From contig OZ316892.1 in NCBI GenBank assembly GCA_973895155.1, positions 3,720,001-3,784,000 of the forward strand: 64,000 bases of DNA, written 5' to 3'. This DNA is from Marsupella aquatica. Taxonomy: Eukaryota > Marchantiophyta. A program made the translations under genes and the position numbers. Below, in pieces: positions 62,035 through 64,000 of this stretch; within the stretch, counting starts at the first letter, position 1; the number at the start of each line of letters is the position of its first letter. The notes below the pieces were generated by a model that did no database searches, was not told the origin of the DNA, and saw nothing but the letters and a program-made list of their open reading frames with translations.

Positions 62035-62952
62035 ATGATGAGTTCCTCGTCGTACGTGAACGTTCAGTTTATTCCTAAACTCGAAGGATCTCCCAATTTC
62101 AAGAGTTGGCGACATCTGTGCCGGTCTGCCATTGAATCGGGTGGCATTTGGGATCACGTTGACGGCACTGCTGTTTCTCCAGTTAAGCACATTGACGAGA
62201 AGGACTATATGTTTCTTGAACGTATCCGGATTTTTAAAGCTCATGCTGCTTCTGCTCGCACTGCAATTATTGCAAGTTGTCGTCCTCATATTCAAGATAT
62301 TCTTGAAAGCGTGAGCACTGCTCAACTCTGTTGGACCAAACTTGCCTCTTCATATGAGCAAAGCGGGCTTATTCATCTCTATGATATCTGGTCCTCTTTT
62401 AATAATTTGCGCTACAAAGGCACCGACGTAGAGGATTTCTGTGCATAGTACCAGGCTGCTTTGGATCGCTGTATTTTTCTGAAGTTGGACATCCTGGATC
62501 GTATCCAGGTGTTCCAATTTATTCACGTTTTGGAATCCCACTTGCCATCTTGGGCTTCTCATAAACGCGAACAGCTCCGCCAGGATCCAAAGAAGCTGCC
62601 ATCGCTGGATACACTTATGCTTGAAGTTCGGGAAGAAAGTCGAGTTGTTCTTGACTCTGCTGAACTTGCAATTCTTCAGGTTGCAATTCCCGTTCAGTCC
62701 TCTACCTCGACTCCTCGCTCTCCGGCTCGGCACATTTGCTCCTATTGCAATCTTCCTTGTCATCGGGAGGAAAGTTGTTTCTACAAGTTTCCTCATCTTC
62801 GTCGCGGGGGCTGGCTACCAAATCCAGCACTTCAACAGCGTCTCCTCGATAAATCTTCTATTTCGCCAGCTTCTCGGCTGACCCTCGAAATGGGGAATCA
62901 TTTGTTTGAAAAATTATCACAGTTCTACTCCTATATTACGGGTTATCCTTAA
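62035..62952 (+). pseudogene. Copia gag with zinc knuckle, one in-frame TAG
   Basis: Starts MMSSSSYVNVQFIPKLEG, typical of Copia gag (PKLEGSPNFKSWR). The retrotransposon gag region follows, with LASSYEQSG and DIWSSFNNLRYKG. A TAG at 62446 interrupts what is otherwise one frame (CA-stop-YQAALDR). The second part ends with the nucleocapsid knuckle CSYCNLPCHREESC (CX2CX4HX4C). Frame closes at 62950. Downstream pol is in other frames. Confidence 0.85.
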
Positions 62953-63599
62953 TCTCAACCACCCAAAAATGGGTTTTAAGCGCATATTTCATTGTGAGAT
63001 AGCATGAATCTTTGAGGGACGCCGTGAGAAGCAGGCCGTGTCAGCTCAATGGATCTTGTCAGCATCTCAAGCCAGATCGTTATTACGCTCCTGGAAGAAG
63101 ACACGCTGGCCTGACGTGCTTTCCGAAAAACATAGGCAAGAACAATGGTCTCCGTTCCAGATTCACCTGTTCCAGATGGCCTCACTACTACCAATTTTTT
63201 CCATTGCGGTTCTTATCTACATTCGTCTATTGCTTCTAGTGATTCTCATCTATGGATTGCTGACTCAGGCGCCACTCATCACTGCTGCACTTCTCGTGAT
63301 CTCTTTTCTGACTATCACGAATCTCCACTACAACTCAACACTGGGAATGGTCCTATGATTTCTCCGGGATGGGGAACGGTCCATCTTGCTTTACAAAGAT
63401 CTAATGGCACTTATCATGCCATTTGTCTTGATCACGGTCGTTTTACTCCGGCCAGTTGCATTAACACTATTTCTGAGCGACTTCTGGAGAAACTGGGCGT
63501 ACATTATCGGGGGGAACTTTCAAAATTTGTACAACTATCTTCTGGCATTGAATTTGCGTGCATCGATTCTGCTCAGGACTTATGTATTTTCAAGGTTCA

Positions 63600-64000
63600 A
63601 ACTTCTGTTCCACCAACCGATGGTCACCTCTACGCACATATTTTGCCTGTTTCCAAGATTGACTTATCTCTTTTGCATCGTCGTCTTGCTCATCTCAATG
63701 TCGATGCTGTCAAGACTCTTGCAGCGAAATACCATGTGGACATCCATGGTTCCAATAGTTTGACCCTGTGTACAGTCTGCGCTCTCAGTAAATCTACAAA
63801 ATCTATTTGTCGGTTCCTCATCAGCGCTCTACCGCTCCATTCCAGAAGATCCACGTTGATCTCTGTGGTAAAATCTCGCCAATTGGTTTCGGGAATTCCA
63901 ACTACTTTGTCCTCTTCACCGACGATTACTCACGTCATCGATGGGTCTCTTTTCTCTCCTCCAAGGGGACGGCTTTTCTCATCATTAAACAGTTTTTTGC
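63600..64000 (+). pseudogene. Copia pol start: pre-integrase and integrase, incomplete
   Basis: Reads LLHRRLAHLNVDAVKTLAAK, then CTVCALSKSTK (the HHCC zinc-binding region), followed by a frame change near 63805. Then IHVDLCGKISPIGFGNSNYF and LFTDDYSRHRWVSF, the beginning of the integrase core with its first catalytic Asp residues. Window ends inside the core. The protease region (62980-63590) is scrambled over frames. Confidence 0.8.

Larger units (their letters stand above)
61659..64000 (+). mobile_element. Copia LTR retrotransposon, truncated by window end
   Basis: A 5' LTR, a primer-binding site, gag with CCHC knuckle, pre-integrase and the start of integrase lie in the Copia order. The 3' half is outside the window. 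It is inserted in F-box segment B immediately after GATTGAGGAAG, which is intact in copy A apart from one base. Confidence 0.88.

Overview
The window looks like nuclear DNA of a land plant or close streptophyte relative. Genes have short GT..AG introns, a telo-box lies upstream of a ribosome-biogenesis gene, and the transposons are plant-type LINE, CACTA (TNP2) and Copia elements. The half-tRNA-type Copia primer site, the F-box/kelch duplications and the unusual TALE homeobox gene lean towards a seed-free lineage such as a bryophyte, but the sequence alone does not settle the species. No prokaryotic operon, CRISPR array, rRNA or tRNA was recognised.

Layout. 161-7640 is a full-length but inactivated LINE with a perfect 16-bp target-site duplication. 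8.2-9.0 kb is a foldback repeat. 11.9-21.1 kb is the ordinary gene island: cyanase (minus, one exon), a NIFK/Nop15-type nucleolar RRM protein (plus, 7 exons) and an alpha-N-terminal protein methyltransferase (plus, 8 exons, with a long extra N-terminus). 23.9-39 kb is a mosaic of direct and inverted duplications of a low-GC repeat family. It holds an F-box/kelch gene copy (A), a head-to-head palindromic pair of variant histone H3 genes (one intact, one with a nonsense codon, both with Met at the Lys27 position), and a third F-box fragment joined to the intact H3 gene. 40.3-41.7 kb is a minus-strand gene with two tandem TALE-type homeodomains and a repetitive N-terminal region.

44.3-61.7 kb is a second copy (B) of the F-box segment, split by a CACTA element of about 15 kb (45138-60115) with matching CACTA termini and an ATA duplication on each side. 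The element carries a TNP2 transposase, a SET-domain ORF, a GC-rich coiled-coil gene that looks like a nested insertion, a second plus-strand gene of TNPA type, minisatellites and subterminal TTTGCGAAG repeats. The same F-box segment is hit again at 61659 by a Copia retrotransposon that runs off the window.

How it fits together: three or four housekeeping genes are embedded in repeats. The repeats have duplicated, inverted, split and possibly carried host genes (H3, F-box, SET). Several transposon genes are broken only by TAG codons where Gln (CAG) fits the context, as expected from C-to-T decay of methylated DNA. The most interesting leads are the K27-lacking H3 pair, the tandem-homeodomain gene and the SET domain inside a CACTA element.
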